In this document: piece after piece, positions 34,527 to 47,546 of the stretch
Layout of the letters: the number at the start of each line of letters is the position of its first letter
Numbering within the stretch: position 1 is the first letter of the stretch
DNA from: Amblyornis subalaris
Taxonomy: Eukaryota; Chordata; Aves; Passeriformes; Ptilonorhynchidae
Assembly (NCBI GenBank): GCA_018881555.1
Contig: JACAXG010000008.1
Coordinates: 1,659,383 to 1,723,382 of the forward strand
DNA length: 64,000 nucleotides
Direction of reading: 5' to 3'
The notes under the pieces: model-generated
The model's database searches: none
What the model was told of the DNA's origin: nothing
What the model saw: the letters and a program-made list of their open reading frames with translations, nothing else
Made by a program: the position numbers and the translations under genes

Positions 34527-36617
34527 ATCAATTCTAAGTGGGTGCCACCTCTGAGAGCTCTGAGCAGAGCTCGGAGCTTCCGTTAATTCACACTGGATTT
34601 TGTTGGCGTGGAGGGGAGGCAGATGTGCCTGGCTCCCGTCCCGAGCCGGGAATGCTGAGCAAGCAGGGATGCTGCTGCGTCTGCTCTCGTGGCAGGGCTC
34701 TGCACAGAGCGTGGAGCAGCAGTCACTGCTTCCCCGTGGGCAGGCAGAGTGTGCGCAGGGATACAGAATCACCACGGCTTCCTTTAAGTAACTCTCGCCC
34801 AACTCATGAAACCTGTGTAAGGTTTGTCCTTGGACATTTACGTCTCCTCGGAGAGGAAGACTTCGTTCTGCTGCGCGCAGATGTGTTTCCAGACTCTGTG
34901 TTTGTCCTTGGGTTGAACAGGAGTATAAAAGCTCTTGGTTATCAGCAATGTCCATTGGTCCTTCTGTCATCTTTACACAGCTTTCTTTTCCTAATATGCA
35001 TTACTAAAATATGCTTTGGTTTAGTTTTTTAAAAAATAATGATCTGTTATTATTCATTCTTGACCACTTAGCTCCTGAATCCTACAATGCAGTTCTAGTT
35101 TATGGCTATAACTTATTTCCATGCCTTTTCTTTTTCATTCTTTTTCACCTTTAAAAAAATTAGAGAATGGAAAGGATACATTTTTTAGGTGAAGTCGTGT
35201 GTCCAGTCTTTGCCAGTTATCCAGTCTTTTTTCCTATATTAAAAAGTTGATAGTTAATCCTGTAATACTTTCAGGTTTACTGGACCCCTGCTCTGAAGCA
35301 GTGGAGCTCTGTACATACATAGAATTAAATGTGGAGTTGGGGAAGGGCGTTAAGTGAAGGAGACTCAAGCAGTGTAAAAGCAAAGGCAGTGTTCTCTGGA
35401 GAGATGGATGTTGTGTACGATCACTGCAAGCTGTCGCATTTTGTATTCCAGTTCCTTATTAAAATCATTTTCCTTGCTTGCTTAGGGCTAAATTTGACTA
35501 TCACCACTTCATGGTGACACGCTCCCAGTGCAGGCTGAGCAGGGAAAAAAAACCTGATGGTACATGCTAAAAATTGGATATTAAGCCATATGACTAATTT
35601 TAGTTTTGAAATACTCTTTTTTTTCCCTCTTTTGTGGCATAAGAGGCTTATTTTACCTGACTTCAGGCTTCCCACACAAAGCTAAGTGAGCACAGTGTGG
35701 AACAGCTTATTTTAAGGTGGAAAAAGTCATTAGCTGTCTCCTGCTGAGATTGTGTATTGAGAAAGCCAAATTATAACTCACTGAAGTTTAGCATGAAGGA
35801 GAGGTAAATTATTGTTTATGATGTGACTGTTTCCTGCTCGGAGCTCTCGGCCTTGTTAGCTGAGCATGGTGTGTGACCTTCTGGGGTGGTCAGGGATGGG
35901 GCAGGAGCTGAACTGAAAGAAGGAACTTGTTAGAACACTCAAATTAAACACTGGCTTCTCATTTTCTTGCAGCAACTGAGCATCCTTAGCAGAAATTCCT
36001 TGCAGGCAGCTTGAGACTGAGAACACAAAATGCCAAGAATTTCAGGGTCTCTGAAAGGATCTGTGCCTGCCTGAGCAAATGACGTGTTCCTTGGGGCCCG
36101 AGGAAATAGCTCAGGATGCAGTTTTGGGGATGATATCCCACTACAATTAATGGCTCTGTATTGTTTTTTATAATCTGTCTCTAGTTATAAATGTTTCAGA
36201 GCTTCTGGGAGTATTTCATAGGAGTAGTTTCCATCAAAAACATATATTTGTCCAGCACAGCAGAAGTAGTTAGATAGAAAAGGATGTTCAAAAAAATGAC
36301 TTGGGACTCTCAAAGTTTTCACCCAAGAAGGAAGATTTTATTCATAATTTCAATTGCACCCATGAGTTTTTCCACTGTCACTCGTTACATTAATAAATCT
36401 GTAGTTAAGTAAGGGTTCCTCACTGCTCTGACAGCAGAATTCAAAATCCAGTTATTTATCTTCCAGAGGCTCTGCATTTCTTTCAGGGGAGAGCGTGCAG
36501 GTCCTGTGCTGCTTTTCCAGACATCCTTGTCTGTGCTGATGCAGAGGAAGGGGATATCCCTCTTCTGTGGGGTGGGAAGGAGGAAGTAGTGTAGGATGAC
36601 AGATCTGTGAAGGGAAC

Positions 36618-36760
36618 CCCAGAATCATAGAATTAATCATAGAATTTAAAGTGTTGGAAGGGACCTTAAAGCTCATCCAGTCCCACCCCCTGCCATGGGC
36701 AGGGACACCTTCCACTGTCCCAGGTTGCAAGACCTCATCCAGGCTGGCCTGAGTGAATTT
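36618..36760 (-). mobile_element. CR1 LINE 3'-end fragment
   Basis: The plus strand reads CCCAGAATCATAGAATTAAT, CATAGAATTTAAAGTGTTGG, then AAGGGACCTTAAAGCTCATC and CCCTGCCATGGGCAGGGACA. It is reverse-complement CR1, with the AATCATAGAAT start partly duplicated. Confidence 0.92.
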
Positions 36761-38594
36761 GGGAACCTGTTTCCTGTTGGCAGCTGTTGGAAACCAAGCT
36801 GCAAATGCAGACAGACCTGTAATTAAAGCCCTAGTTTTGAAATGATCTTGAGTTCAGCTCGGTGCTCTTACTGCCAGGAGAATGGGCAGAAGTGCTGCTG
36901 CTGTTTCATCTGTTAAGGACAGACAGATGCATCTCAAGCTGGGGAAACAGCAAAGCATCCCTTTTGGTTGAATTAGCTCTTGTTATTTAAATGGGAAACA
37001 TAATAGCTTTGGTTCACAAGGGGTTCTGCCAAGACTCTGTGCCTTGTACAGCAGGAAGGGACTGTAACCAGGACACTGTAATACACAATAAGTATATTTT
37101 CATAAACTCAATTCTTGGCTTCTTTAACCGTAACCTGAATAGGAACAATATATAATTATGCCTTTTAAGCATTTCTTAACAAGACATTTTTTGAGCAGTC
37201 ACTGGAGCAGCAATTGGGGATATAAACGAGGGCATTAGCACTCAGACCACAGTAACAGCGTCATTAAAATGCAACTTCTGAGGTGCACTACTTTAAATTT
37301 GCCTCATTATATGTGCAATTAGGGAACAAACAATAAAATGGCCATAATTTTTCTGCAATTTCTTATCCTAACTGCCTTTTTTAAAGCTTAATTAATGTTA
37401 AAGAAAAAAGAAGAAAGTGGTGGGCTGAGCCCAAGTTTAACAAGCAGAGCCATCCTTTAGAGTGATGGATGAGCACTGCCTGCACACAGCCCTGAGTTCC
37501 TGGTTGCTGTGGCAGGGAAAAATGGGTTCCTGCNTTCAGATCCTGCCTGTGGTTTATCCCCCTCACTGGAGAAGGAACACACTGCTGGAGTAAGGAGGGA
37601 GCGATCCCACCCTCGCCAAAGCGACGTTCCCACTCCTCCAGGGAAGCAGGAGCAGAGCTCTGGACTTAGCACTGCACATTTGGTTCTGCTCAGATAAGAT
37701 GTTAATTAAGATAGCAATCAGACGGAGGGTCTGATTGTAATATATACACGCTGCTATTTGTGTATAAATTTGTAATCCATCACTCTGGGTTCATCCGGAC
37801 ACATCCGTTAGCCGTGGGTTTGGCACTAACAGAAACCAGCAGGAGGGTGTGGTCTGGAGCCAGAGCTGTTCCAGCAAGGAGAAATGGGAAAAGTGTCTTT
37901 CTTTACTGGTGTTGGATAAGAAGTACAAGAAGAAAAAGATCTGTGTTTATTCCTTTTGGCACACATGGCTTCACTGGGATTTGCATTGTTTGAGAAGCAT
38001 CTGGGAAAGAATAGGAGCAGGATAACTGGCATCTAACAAGGAGAAATCCACATGGGANGTGGGACATTACTTAAGAGCTGGTGGCTCTGGAAATCATGTG
38101 GAACGGTGCTGTGGGTTGGGACAGGAAGCAAATGATACCGGGATAATTGGAACTGCAAAAAGGAATTTAAAGTAGAGCACAAACAACTGCTAAAGGTAAA
38201 ACTGGGCCATAGGATGGTTAATGCTGCTGATGGAAAAGGCCTGAGGAAGATTGGACAGTTGGAAATACTTGAGAAATGTTCCCTGTGTAATTAAAAAGAT
38301 GACCCAGGTACATTATTTTGAAGTGATGGAGAAACTTGGGTGATTTCTTTGCAGATAGCAAGGTAAATTTATTTTTCCAGCTAGTCATGTTTCCGGGAGA
38401 TCTTTATCTGGTAATTGTGTTTGTCTGCGGAGTGCAGATTGATGGGGAACTGATCCTGCTTTGCCTGAGAGCTCTGGCAGGGTCACGGTGTGGGAAGGTG
38501 TGACTGACACGCTGAGTTTTCAGGTGTTGCCTTCAGGAACTCCCCCTCCCCAAAACAAAGAAATATGAGATGTGAAANAGGTGAGTTTGCAAAT

Positions 38595-38646
38595 ACTCAG
38601 TATCAAATACTGATATCTGAGTATCAAATCCTCAGAGTATCAAGCA
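38595..38646. repeat. Three-copy AGTATCAA repeat with an inverted component
   Basis: The word AGTATCAA occurs three times at roughly 20-base spacing. ACTCAGTATC at the left is nearly the inverse of GATATCTGAGT to its right, so the stretch is both a degenerate tandem repeat and an imperfect palindrome. Confidence 0.7.
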
Positions 38647-40644
38647 GCCATACAGTGGGGATATTGTCNGGTATTTTCTGTGCTTGGTTGAATATCCAGA
38701 CATATCTAAATCTTCAGGAATGAATACACTAAGCCCTCTTTGTAACCCTTCAAGTACCGAATGAGGACTGTGGAGAAGGAGCCATTAAAATTGCAGAGAC
38801 AAAAATACCTCCTTGTCNTGGAAAGGGTTCGATAATTTTGTTTCTTTGCTAAAGGGGAAAAAAAATCAACAAACGGATGCAGGCTCAGGTACTAACTTTA
38901 AATTAGCTTAACTTGCTGATGCCTTAAGACTGGGGATTAGTGAATTTAATTATGGGAGCCAGGAAGCACATTAAGATAACATTGGGCCTTAAACTAAAAC
39001 CCACAAAGCAATGAAATTAAAGTTGGTGGTTTGCGTTCCATCTTTGTAATGTCCTTTTCTCACCGCGCTGTGTCACAGGAGGCCCTTCCTGCTCCATCCA
39101 CCCCTTGGCGTGGGCTTTTGGGTACCTTTTTCTAATGAATGAGTGACCTTTTGGAGCTTGTCCTGTTGTTCTGTTTGACTGTCACCGTGCTCGTGGACTG
39201 CAGTTTGGTTTGCCCAGAGGTGGTGCAGCTGCCATGGTCAGGCAGGTCAGCTCATCATGGCATTCTGCTTCGTGCTGGTACAGCCCAAGGCAAAGCACCA
39301 ACTGGAGTCGTTTTGTGAGGGCTCCAGCAAAGAATATTTGGCTTTCTGGTGAGGACAGGTTGTTAGTGTAATACTGACAGAGTGTGTGAGGAAAATCTGA
39401 TTTCATTCTGCTTTGCTTCTACCTTCCTGTTCAGCCTGGTCTGCAGGTCATTATTGGGGTTTGTATCTAGACTTTGTATTTACTTCATATTTTTTAAGAG
39501 AGGCTTAAGGTTAAACCACTTCAAGACCACTTTTACAAAAAGTTCTAATTCTGATCCATTTGCTGATGAATTGTGCAATATTGACCTTTCTCTCTCTGAC
39601 AATGATGATTTTTTGGATTGAAGTCACACACTCCTAGNCACATTTAGAGGCCTCTTAAGTCTTACAAGCCTTCTGGTTGAGTTGTGATGTTGGAAATTAG
39701 AGATTTAAGTTGAAACTTGGGACTGTCCCANCTTCTGGTAACGTGGGAAATGGGACATTACCTTGACATCTGACTTCTGAGCTGCTGCAGGACCTCACAA
39801 ATAGGTGCAGAGCCAATATTGNTCTCCTTTGTCTTCCAAATAGAAATTATTCTGAAACCTCCTTTCCATGTTGTTTACAAAAGTTGTGTTTTTATTCTCT
39901 ACTTAGCATTCATCTCTTTTTTTATGTCCATTTTAAAGGACTTCTTATTCCAATAAACATTTTATTCCCTTTCTGGCTGGTGGCTTTTCAAGGACCTTGT
40001 GGTCACCACACGGTGTGCAACTTTATTCTCTTGGTATGCAAATTTATTCTCTGTTTTCACTGTGTATTTCAGGGTAATTCACTTGATTTTTGCTTTATTT
40101 TGTTCCAGATAATTAAAAAGTGTAGAATAGCTTAGCAGTTAAGGTGGATGTGACAAAAACACTTGGGTCATGCAAAAAACTAATTAGTCAGCCTGGCAGG
40201 GAGTGTGGGAGAACGAAGGGATCATCCCCATGCTGGGCCAAACGGCTTTGATCCTTCTAGCAGCACTCCTGATCCTCACTCTGTTGAACAGTGCACTTAC
40301 AGACTGAGCTTTCNGTGTTTCAGGCTTGGTTTGAGATGCTCCTGCTCTGGGACGGTGGAATTTGGGAATGAACAGGTACACCACACAGGGTATGCCGGAA
40401 AGCAGTGAAAGTAACTGCTCCATCAACACCAAGCTCTTCCTCACTGGTCCATTCACCTCCTGTTGGCCGAGTTCTGTCAGGATCTTTGTGAGTCTTGAGT
40501 TTGGGAATGTTTTTCAGTGTTTAGATGAGGGGCTGCCTCACTTTGACACTACAGACATTCCCTTGCACTGTGCTGATGGCTATTTTGGGATTTGGTTTTT
40601 AGCTGTATGCCTTGGAAGTCTGCTGGTTGAAAGCCTGGGAAATG

Positions 40645-40745
40645 AATCCCAGAATGGCTTGGCTTGGAAGTGATCTTAAAGATCATCTTGTTCCAACGCC
40701 CTGCCGTGGGCAGGGACACCTTCCACTAGGCCAGGTTGCTCAAAG
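40645..40745 (-). mobile_element. CR1 LINE 3'-end fragment
   Basis: The plus strand reads ATCCCAGAATGGCTTGGCTT, then AAAGATCATCTTGTTCCAAC, GCCGTGGGCAGGGACACCTT and CCACTAGGCCAGGTTGCTCA. It is reverse-complement CR1. Confidence 0.92.
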
Positions 40746-43700
40746 TCTGTTTCCCTGCTCCAGCATGAGTTTAAGGATCATCCTGTGCATCAGAAATCCT
40801 TCAAAACTGCTTCCTTAAATTAGAATTCCCATATATGTCTCTTCTAGCATGGCCTATTCTAGAGCAGATCTTCCAGCTCTCTTTTTTCCTGTGTAAATTC
40901 TGTGCTCTCAGGCATAGGAAGCTGTGTTATTTTTGCCTCATTTGTGAAGCTCAAAGTTGATTTTGAACAATCTTGTCCCAGCTGTGTTTATCCCATCCTG
41001 GTAAATGCCCTTCCGTGCTTCCCTGCCTTTGGAGAGTGCTCACTGTCTGACCTGGATGAGGTGGGATGACCCAGGTGTCACAGTCCAGGCTGCTCCAGCA
41101 CAGCAGCAGCTCCTGCACTGGATGCCTGAGGAATTCTGAACCAGACAGGCACTTTCAGCCGTCCAAACACCCTCCCAGCCTCCAGCAGCTTGGAGCTTCC
41201 CAGTGTGGCCACTCCCAGGAGGCAAGGTGGGTTCCTACCTGTCATCCCCAGTGGCAGCAGAGGAAACTGCTTCTCCTGGATGTAGGAAAACCTCCCTTTT
41301 CCCAGTGCACCACCAGCACGTGCAGAGCACCCTGTGCCTCTGCTGTCCTTCCCCTGGCTCCAGCTTACCCATGACACATCACTCAGCCCTTTTTCTGTAG
41401 TTTAAGGTGGTTATTTATTGATCTGCTTTTGGCACTTGGTAAAATGCCAGCTTTTAGTATTAGCTACTGGCCTCGTTTTATTGCAACCTCATAAAATTTT
41501 ATTGTTCCTCTTCAATGCTGAGAATGTGTAAATGTTTCTCCTAGAATGGGTTGGATATTTTGATATTTTCTGCCTTAACCCTTAAAACTCTCATTGTGAG
41601 GGATTCCCTCTTGCATCCTTCTTGAAGTGTTTGGAAAGGAAATGTTTGAAAGCCGCTGGAACAGCGCTGAGAGGGAGAGCAGGAGAGGTGTGCTGGCATC
41701 CAGAATTCCTGCAGATATAAGTTAATAATAAACAAGCAACAGCCCCAAAAATTCTGAGCCACCTCTTGTTTTCTAAAGTATCGCAACAAAACATAATATT
41801 TTAGCAAGTAGAGTGTAAAAATTTTTCTTATTAATATCTTGATACTAATTAAGCTTGTGGTGAGGAAAAAGGTGCAGGAGAACATCTGGCCTGGGAATGG
41901 TTTTCCTACCACGGAAGTGTTGGAGAGCACTACAGGGTTTTTTGTACCACCTGGAGAAATGGAGCCAGATGTGGGGAGAGGTGCAGAACCTATTAATAAT
42001 CAATCTTGCTGGGATATTGATGTGCCATTGCCACGTGCAGGTGTCTGGGTATTGATAGAGGGAATCTGGACAGAATGTTTTAGTAAACTTTGCTGAGCCT
42101 AATTAATATAAACAGATTTTTCTTATGGAATCTCTTGGGAGAATTCCAGCAGGATCACCTTCAGGGCTGGTACATGACTCAACAGTTCTTAGACATGAGG
42201 GCTGTGAGAATATTTTGTGAGTTAAATATCGTGTAATTTTAATTAGTTCAGCTATTCTCTATCTGTTTCCTTAGTATTTAGTCTTCATTATCTTTATCAT
42301 GGAATTGTCATTTACATTTTTGTTGTCTCCTTGTTACCTGTGAGGTTGATTAATCCCTATTCTAGTTAGAAAACTCCCAGCAGTGCTGGATAGAATTTGT
42401 CCTGTTGCAGCTTAGTCCTATTGCTGCCAACTTCTCCCTGTTTAGGCTGACCTGTTCCATGATGAAACTAAACATTTATGGTTTGAAGACCATAGAAAGC
42501 AGTGGTGGTAATGGTGTGTGACCTCTGTGTCACAAGAGCTGTTACCTTTTACTGGGTGAAATAATTGCTTTGCTTATGTCCTGCTGGAAAACTGCCATAT
42601 TGTATGGATCAAAAATTAGTAGTAAAGAAATGGAAAATAAAGGGCTTGGAAACAGCTATTTAGATAATGTAAGCTGTTATTCATTATTTAAACTTTGGAT
42701 TTGAGTTTCCTGTCATTATATATGGAATAGTTGACTTTCATAATGCCAAATTGGGTAATAAAAGATTAATCAGTTGGCAAGAGCATAAACTCTAGGAGAC
42801 AGAAGTAGGTTGCCACAATGTTGAGAGGAAATGGTGTANTCGAATTTATTTCTGAGTGTGACTGACAACTTTTTGTACCCAATTACAAGATTTTGGTGCC
42901 AGTTTAACTTACAGAGACCTGGGTTTTATTTAGCTCCATGTCGATAACAGGGAGACCTGGCTGCAATATCCAGAAATTCCACATACTGTGGGTCATCCCA
43001 AAGAGTTAAAGAAACTAATAGGATACCCTCATCCATATCCTCCCTGCACTTGGAGTAGAGATAACATGATGACTTTCATTTTAATAAATGGTGTAATTAT
43101 TATTTGTGGTGAGTTGCATCTGCTATTAAAATTCCAGTCTAATTCAGCTTCCATATATCAACGAGCAGAGTCTGTGCCCATTCCTCTGTCTTGTGATGCC
43201 TCATATTTCTCCTGGTGAAGTTAATCGTGGATTTCATTTGGGTTTTCCTGCTGAAACAGATGGAACCGCTTCCCTTGCACGGAGCGGCCTCAGCAGCACA
43301 TTGGGAAAGCAAAGGTTCCTGCTTGATTTTTGTTTAGGCATTTCCCTTATCTCCAACCCCTGCAGTCCTGCCACAATGGCCCTGGAATTCTTTGTGTAGC
43401 AAATCCTGGCAGCAGATCCAACATCAGCCTTTTCATTACTCACCTTCTATGGCATAATCAGAGAGCCCCAGAGCAGAGGGCTGTCTGAGGCACGGCAGCA
43501 GGTTTCAGCTGGGGCTGAGCAGATGGGAGCAGGAAATGAGGAGCAGTGACAAAGATTGCATGTGTTGTGTTCTTTGTCATAAATTCATCTGAATGCTGAG
43601 CCGGTGTGTGTATGCACAGAATCAGTCCTCCTCTCATCTGAGCAGCACAATTTGTTTTATGTTTGGCATCTCTATAGCCTTTGGCTTGTCCCCCTGTGGC

Positions 43701-44259
43701 AGTAGGAATATAATGTGGTTTTTTTATAGGGCTTAGTTTGCTTTTGTGTATTTCTTTGCAGCAATTAGGTGCTTTAATTTCTTATCTCCTAAGAAGTTGT
43801 TCCTGTTCTTAGTTCTCTCCTGTCTAATCCACGCTGCTTTGCTGCAAATGTTATCACTGCTGTTCAGGGGCAAGAAAGGAGTTTCCCTGGCACCGTGACA
43901 GAAAGGGTCAGAGATCANACTGCTTAATTCACTCTTGCACCTCATCACACCAGGATCAGGTAAAACACAAGTATGAGGACCAGGGCTGCTGGGTGTCCAG
44001 GAGTCCCAGCCCTGAGGTTTGGGTTGATTCCCAAGGCTGTAAAACAGGGATGTNCAAAATTCTTGTGGCTTCCAGGACTGCTTGTTAGAGATGGATGGAA
44101 CAATTGGGATTCAGTAGTGCTAATCAAGGTCAGGAGAAAAGAACTCTCACTCTGTGTATTGCAAACAGCAAAATACTAGAATTGGAAAGAAAAGTCATGG
44201 CCATAGAAGAAAACAAAAAATAATATAAATTAGAGGTAGTGTCTGTTGGCAGCTGTGCA

Positions 44260-44397
44260 CTGAGTGGTCAGGCACTGGAACAAGGTGCCCAGGGAGGGGC
44301 TGGGCTCTCTGCAAGTGTTCAAGATGGATGTGGCACTTGGGGACATGGTTTGGGGGTGATGATGGTGGGCCTGGATGGTCCTGAATGATTCTGTGGT
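44260..44397 (+). mobile_element. CR1 LINE 3'-end fragment (second subfamily)
   Basis: The segment reads GAGTGGTCAGGCACTGGAAC, AAGGTGCCCAGGGAGGGGCT, then GGATGTGGCACTTGGGGACA and TGGTCCTGAATGATTCTGTG. It is a forward CR1 3' end of the type with GATGTGGCACTTGG, distinct from the CATCCCTGGAAGTGTCC type. Confidence 0.85.
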
Positions 44398-45228
44398 AAT
44401 TCCACAAAAGCAGTATTTGCCCAAATTCATCTAACTGGACAAAGCAGCTCACGTGAGTTGTGACCCACCAGAGCTGGCCCAGGGGGTTGTGCTGAAGTGG
44501 CATCTGCAAATATCCCTCCCCTGACTTCTGGAAAAGCCTTTGGGGGGTTGGAAAGCCAGGAATGGGCACCACGAGGCACCTTCAGGGCTGTGGGTCCCCC
44601 TTGCCCTGGGGGACAGCAGTGGCCTGGCGAGAGCAGCTGGCACGGTGCGTGTCCTGCGGGGGCACGGCTGCCTCGCAGGAAATCCAGCTCATACGCGAGC
44701 CCAGCTTATGCACAACCAGTTAATTCTCCATTCGCTTGCCACAAAGTGAAGAATATTGCACGACGTGACCAAATANTCATACAAATAAGATCTTAAATTG
44801 TTTTTCTCCTTATGCCACCTGTTCTAGCAGCTAAACTAATAGAGGATTTGATCTTGTATTATTACTNGAAAATGGAAACAAATGAAAGCGAGCTGCGTGG
44901 CAGTGCTCTCGCTGCTGCCATCCATCCCAGGGCAGGGCTCTGTTAGTCAGGAGCGGTGGCAGTGCAGGCAGGGCTGCTGCTTCTTATGCTTGTGGGCAAA
45001 CATTTGCCTTGGAGCTCATTGATCCTGGGAAGNGGTAATGGATCTGAGGCTATGCCTGTTCCTGGGACTATTTGCTTACCTCAAGTTTGCAGAGGCTGAT
45101 TGAACCCGAAGATAAACAGCATCATATTTCCAGTAGAGCTACTGGATTCATAAATCCTCAGTTATTTTCTCTCTTCAATTTTCGTGCTCTGTAAAGAAAA
45201 GATGGTAGATGGGGTAACCAAAATGTGA

Positions 45229-45264
45229 AACAACTTGTTCAATCATCAACAACTTGTTCAATCA
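45229..45264 (+). repeat. 19-bp tandem duplication
   Basis: AACAACTTGTTCAATCA occurs at 45229-45245 and again at 45248-45264 with two bases between, a period of 19. The copies are identical, so the duplication looks recent or is a length polymorphism. Confidence 0.9.
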
Positions 45265-47529
45265 GTTTCCACTGATTTCCCTAGGATGGAATAATCCTTT
45301 CTCCCAGTAGTTTGTGTGCCTCCATTGTGTGTGACTCCAACGTACCATCCTGGGGATATTATGTTAAGATGTAGAATTACTGTCAGAATAATTTCAAACA
45401 GAAATAAGACCTTTCTTTTCCAATACAAAAATCAAGATAGTTCCTTGCAATGAGGTGTTATTGAAGGTTTCAGTGTGGATTTAATTACCAAAATGACAAT
45501 TTTCATGTCACTTGTTGACTTGCTGTTACATTCCTGACTCAGCACTTTGGCAGCTGCTGCCTGTACTGGGTGCAAAGTTATTGAAAGGTTGATGTTGGAA
45601 AACCCCCCAAACATACAACTGTGTGTAACTGCTGAGTACTGAAGGATAACATTTCCCAAACCTGTTTTACCGAGGGTTTGGCTGTTAACAGGGGTCAGGC
45701 ACAACCTTACCAGCTGGAGAGTTGGGTATGCACTGAGTGAGCAGCTGGGACTGATGACTGTAAAACTCAGCAATTAATTCCTGTAGAACTACNAGGAGAG
45801 AAAGATCAGAACAGTTGTGTGTGAGAAGCTGGAGTTAGGTCACATTTCCAGGCCAGTGATCTGTAGGAGAATTTGTAAGAGCAGCCAGGTTGGTTAGAAA
45901 TCCCCAGCCTGGTGTGGAGTCAGGTTTGAATTGCTGCGCTGGCTCTTATATATAGGAAGAGCCATAAATGTGAAATATTTAGAGAAGAATGTGACAAGCA
46001 TCTTCATTATTCTGCCTGCTGAAAGGGAACTGGACCAACAGTTCAATAATATATCCAGTTTTGCAGTTATTAATGCTGTAATTACTCATGGTGTGAATTG
46101 TTTTCTTCTCTGTGGGTACAAGGAGGACTGATGGTGTACAGATGTTTTTGTTAAAAATGCAACGTGCTGAGCATCATTTTGTACCTTCTTAAATCATTGC
46201 AATATCCTGGCAGTGTTTGTACTGGGATTTGTGCAAAACTAGAGATTTATCAGTGCTCTGTGAATACTTAATAATAATAATGCTCTTGCCTGGACCTGTT
46301 TGGTGTCTTGGTCTGAAAAGTTTCTTGCAAAAAGACAAGTCCAAGACCAATATTTCTTGGAAATGATCAGGTATATCCCTTTAGGCTGTGTTTTTATTGC
46401 CCCTTGTTAATACACTGAAATGGAAATGTTCCACTGCCTATTGTAGAGATCCTGTTCAGAAGAGCTGTAGCTGAGAAGTCTTGTGGATGATTAATAAANG
46501 AACAGATTTGACTGATGTTTCACTCAAAGCCTGCGAGAGACACGAGTTTGGAAGGATAAAAATTAGAGGCCTTAATTATCAGAAGTTTCTAAAGAAGTTG
46601 TAGATTTGAAAGCAAAGTTTTAACTGCCAATTCACCATCAGCAAATGTGAATTTCTGCAGGACCCGCGAGGCCTGACCTTGCGGGNGTTTGGTGACATCA
46701 GGTTGCCCCAGTCCGCGGCCCTTGGCCGTGCAGTGGGAGGACGAGCGGTCTGGGGAGGCTGTTAATGGTGTCAGGTTTTCCATGGCATCCCTGTTGGATC
46801 TCACACCCCTTGGGGTGTTTGAAAAGTTGTCAGCACTGTGGTAACCTTTTGTCCTGCCTGAGCCAGCAAAGCACAAACTTGCTTTGTACCAGTTCCCCGA
46901 GAACACCTCACACTTCTGTTCCTCCGAGAGGAACACAGCCCAAGAATCTCCTTCCCANGGCTTTGGACACGTGGGGCTCTTTCTGTAGTGCCATTCTGAG
47001 TACAAACTGCATTAAAATCAGTGTATTGCTTTAAAATGCAATCCTTCAGCTGCCTGAGAAGGTTTTCACCAGCACAGCCTTACTTTGTCTCTCATCAGGT
47101 GATACGAAATGTTCCGGATCTGTTGCCTTTGATGGTGTGCTGGGCACACAGAGAGCACNTTCCTGAGTCTGCGTGGGAGGGGGGATAAGATTGTCCGTTT
47201 GGGATGTGGAGCTTGTCAGAAGGAAGTGCACGTTTCTGTTGAAAATATTCTACCTAGGAATAAATACTCTTTTTTTTCCCTGTTTCCCCTGTTGAAACAA
47301 GCTCNCTCATCAAACCCCAGTATGAACGGTGGAAGTACCTGGCTAACTTCATTAAGTCAAAGGCTGATGCATATAAAAACTTTCAAATGTCATATTTTCA
47401 TCTATTTTAGCTTTTCCAACCTGAAAGGGACCCTTGTTTTAAGGTTTAAGCCAACTATAATACAGATGGCTTGGAATTGTTTCATGAGAATGAACTATTT
47501 TGACTCATTTCCATACCTTTTGTTTCCAC

Positions 47530-47546
47530 TTTTTTTTTTTTTTTTT
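47530..47546 (+). repeat. T17 homopolymer tract
   Basis: This is an uninterrupted run of 17 T. There is no target-site duplication or recognisable retrocopy beside it, so I treat it as a simple repeat. Confidence 0.85.

Larger units (their letters stand above)
22491..36900. other. Gene-free intergenic block with CR1 fragments and one CpG-rich patch
   Basis: No recognisable coding exon is present. CR1 fragments lie at 22492-22612, 23945-24031, 27690-27745, 30008-30165, 34284-34526 and 36618-36760. A CpG-rich patch with a minisatellite lies at 29530-29900, and an AT-rich inverted repeat at 31793-31835. The longest open frame outside SETMAR, 222 codons on the minus strand at 34302-34970, runs into the CR1 and is rejected as a gene. 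Confidence 0.65.

Noticed and set aside
34302..34970. 222-codon open frame on the minus strand, the longest in the window after SETMAR
   Set aside because: About a third of it is translated CR1 sequence, it carries ambiguous codons, and the rest has no domain, splice or promoter support.
47530..47546. T17 tract as the tail of a reverse-oriented processed pseudogene
   Set aside because: No gene-like sequence or flanking target-site duplication accompanies it.
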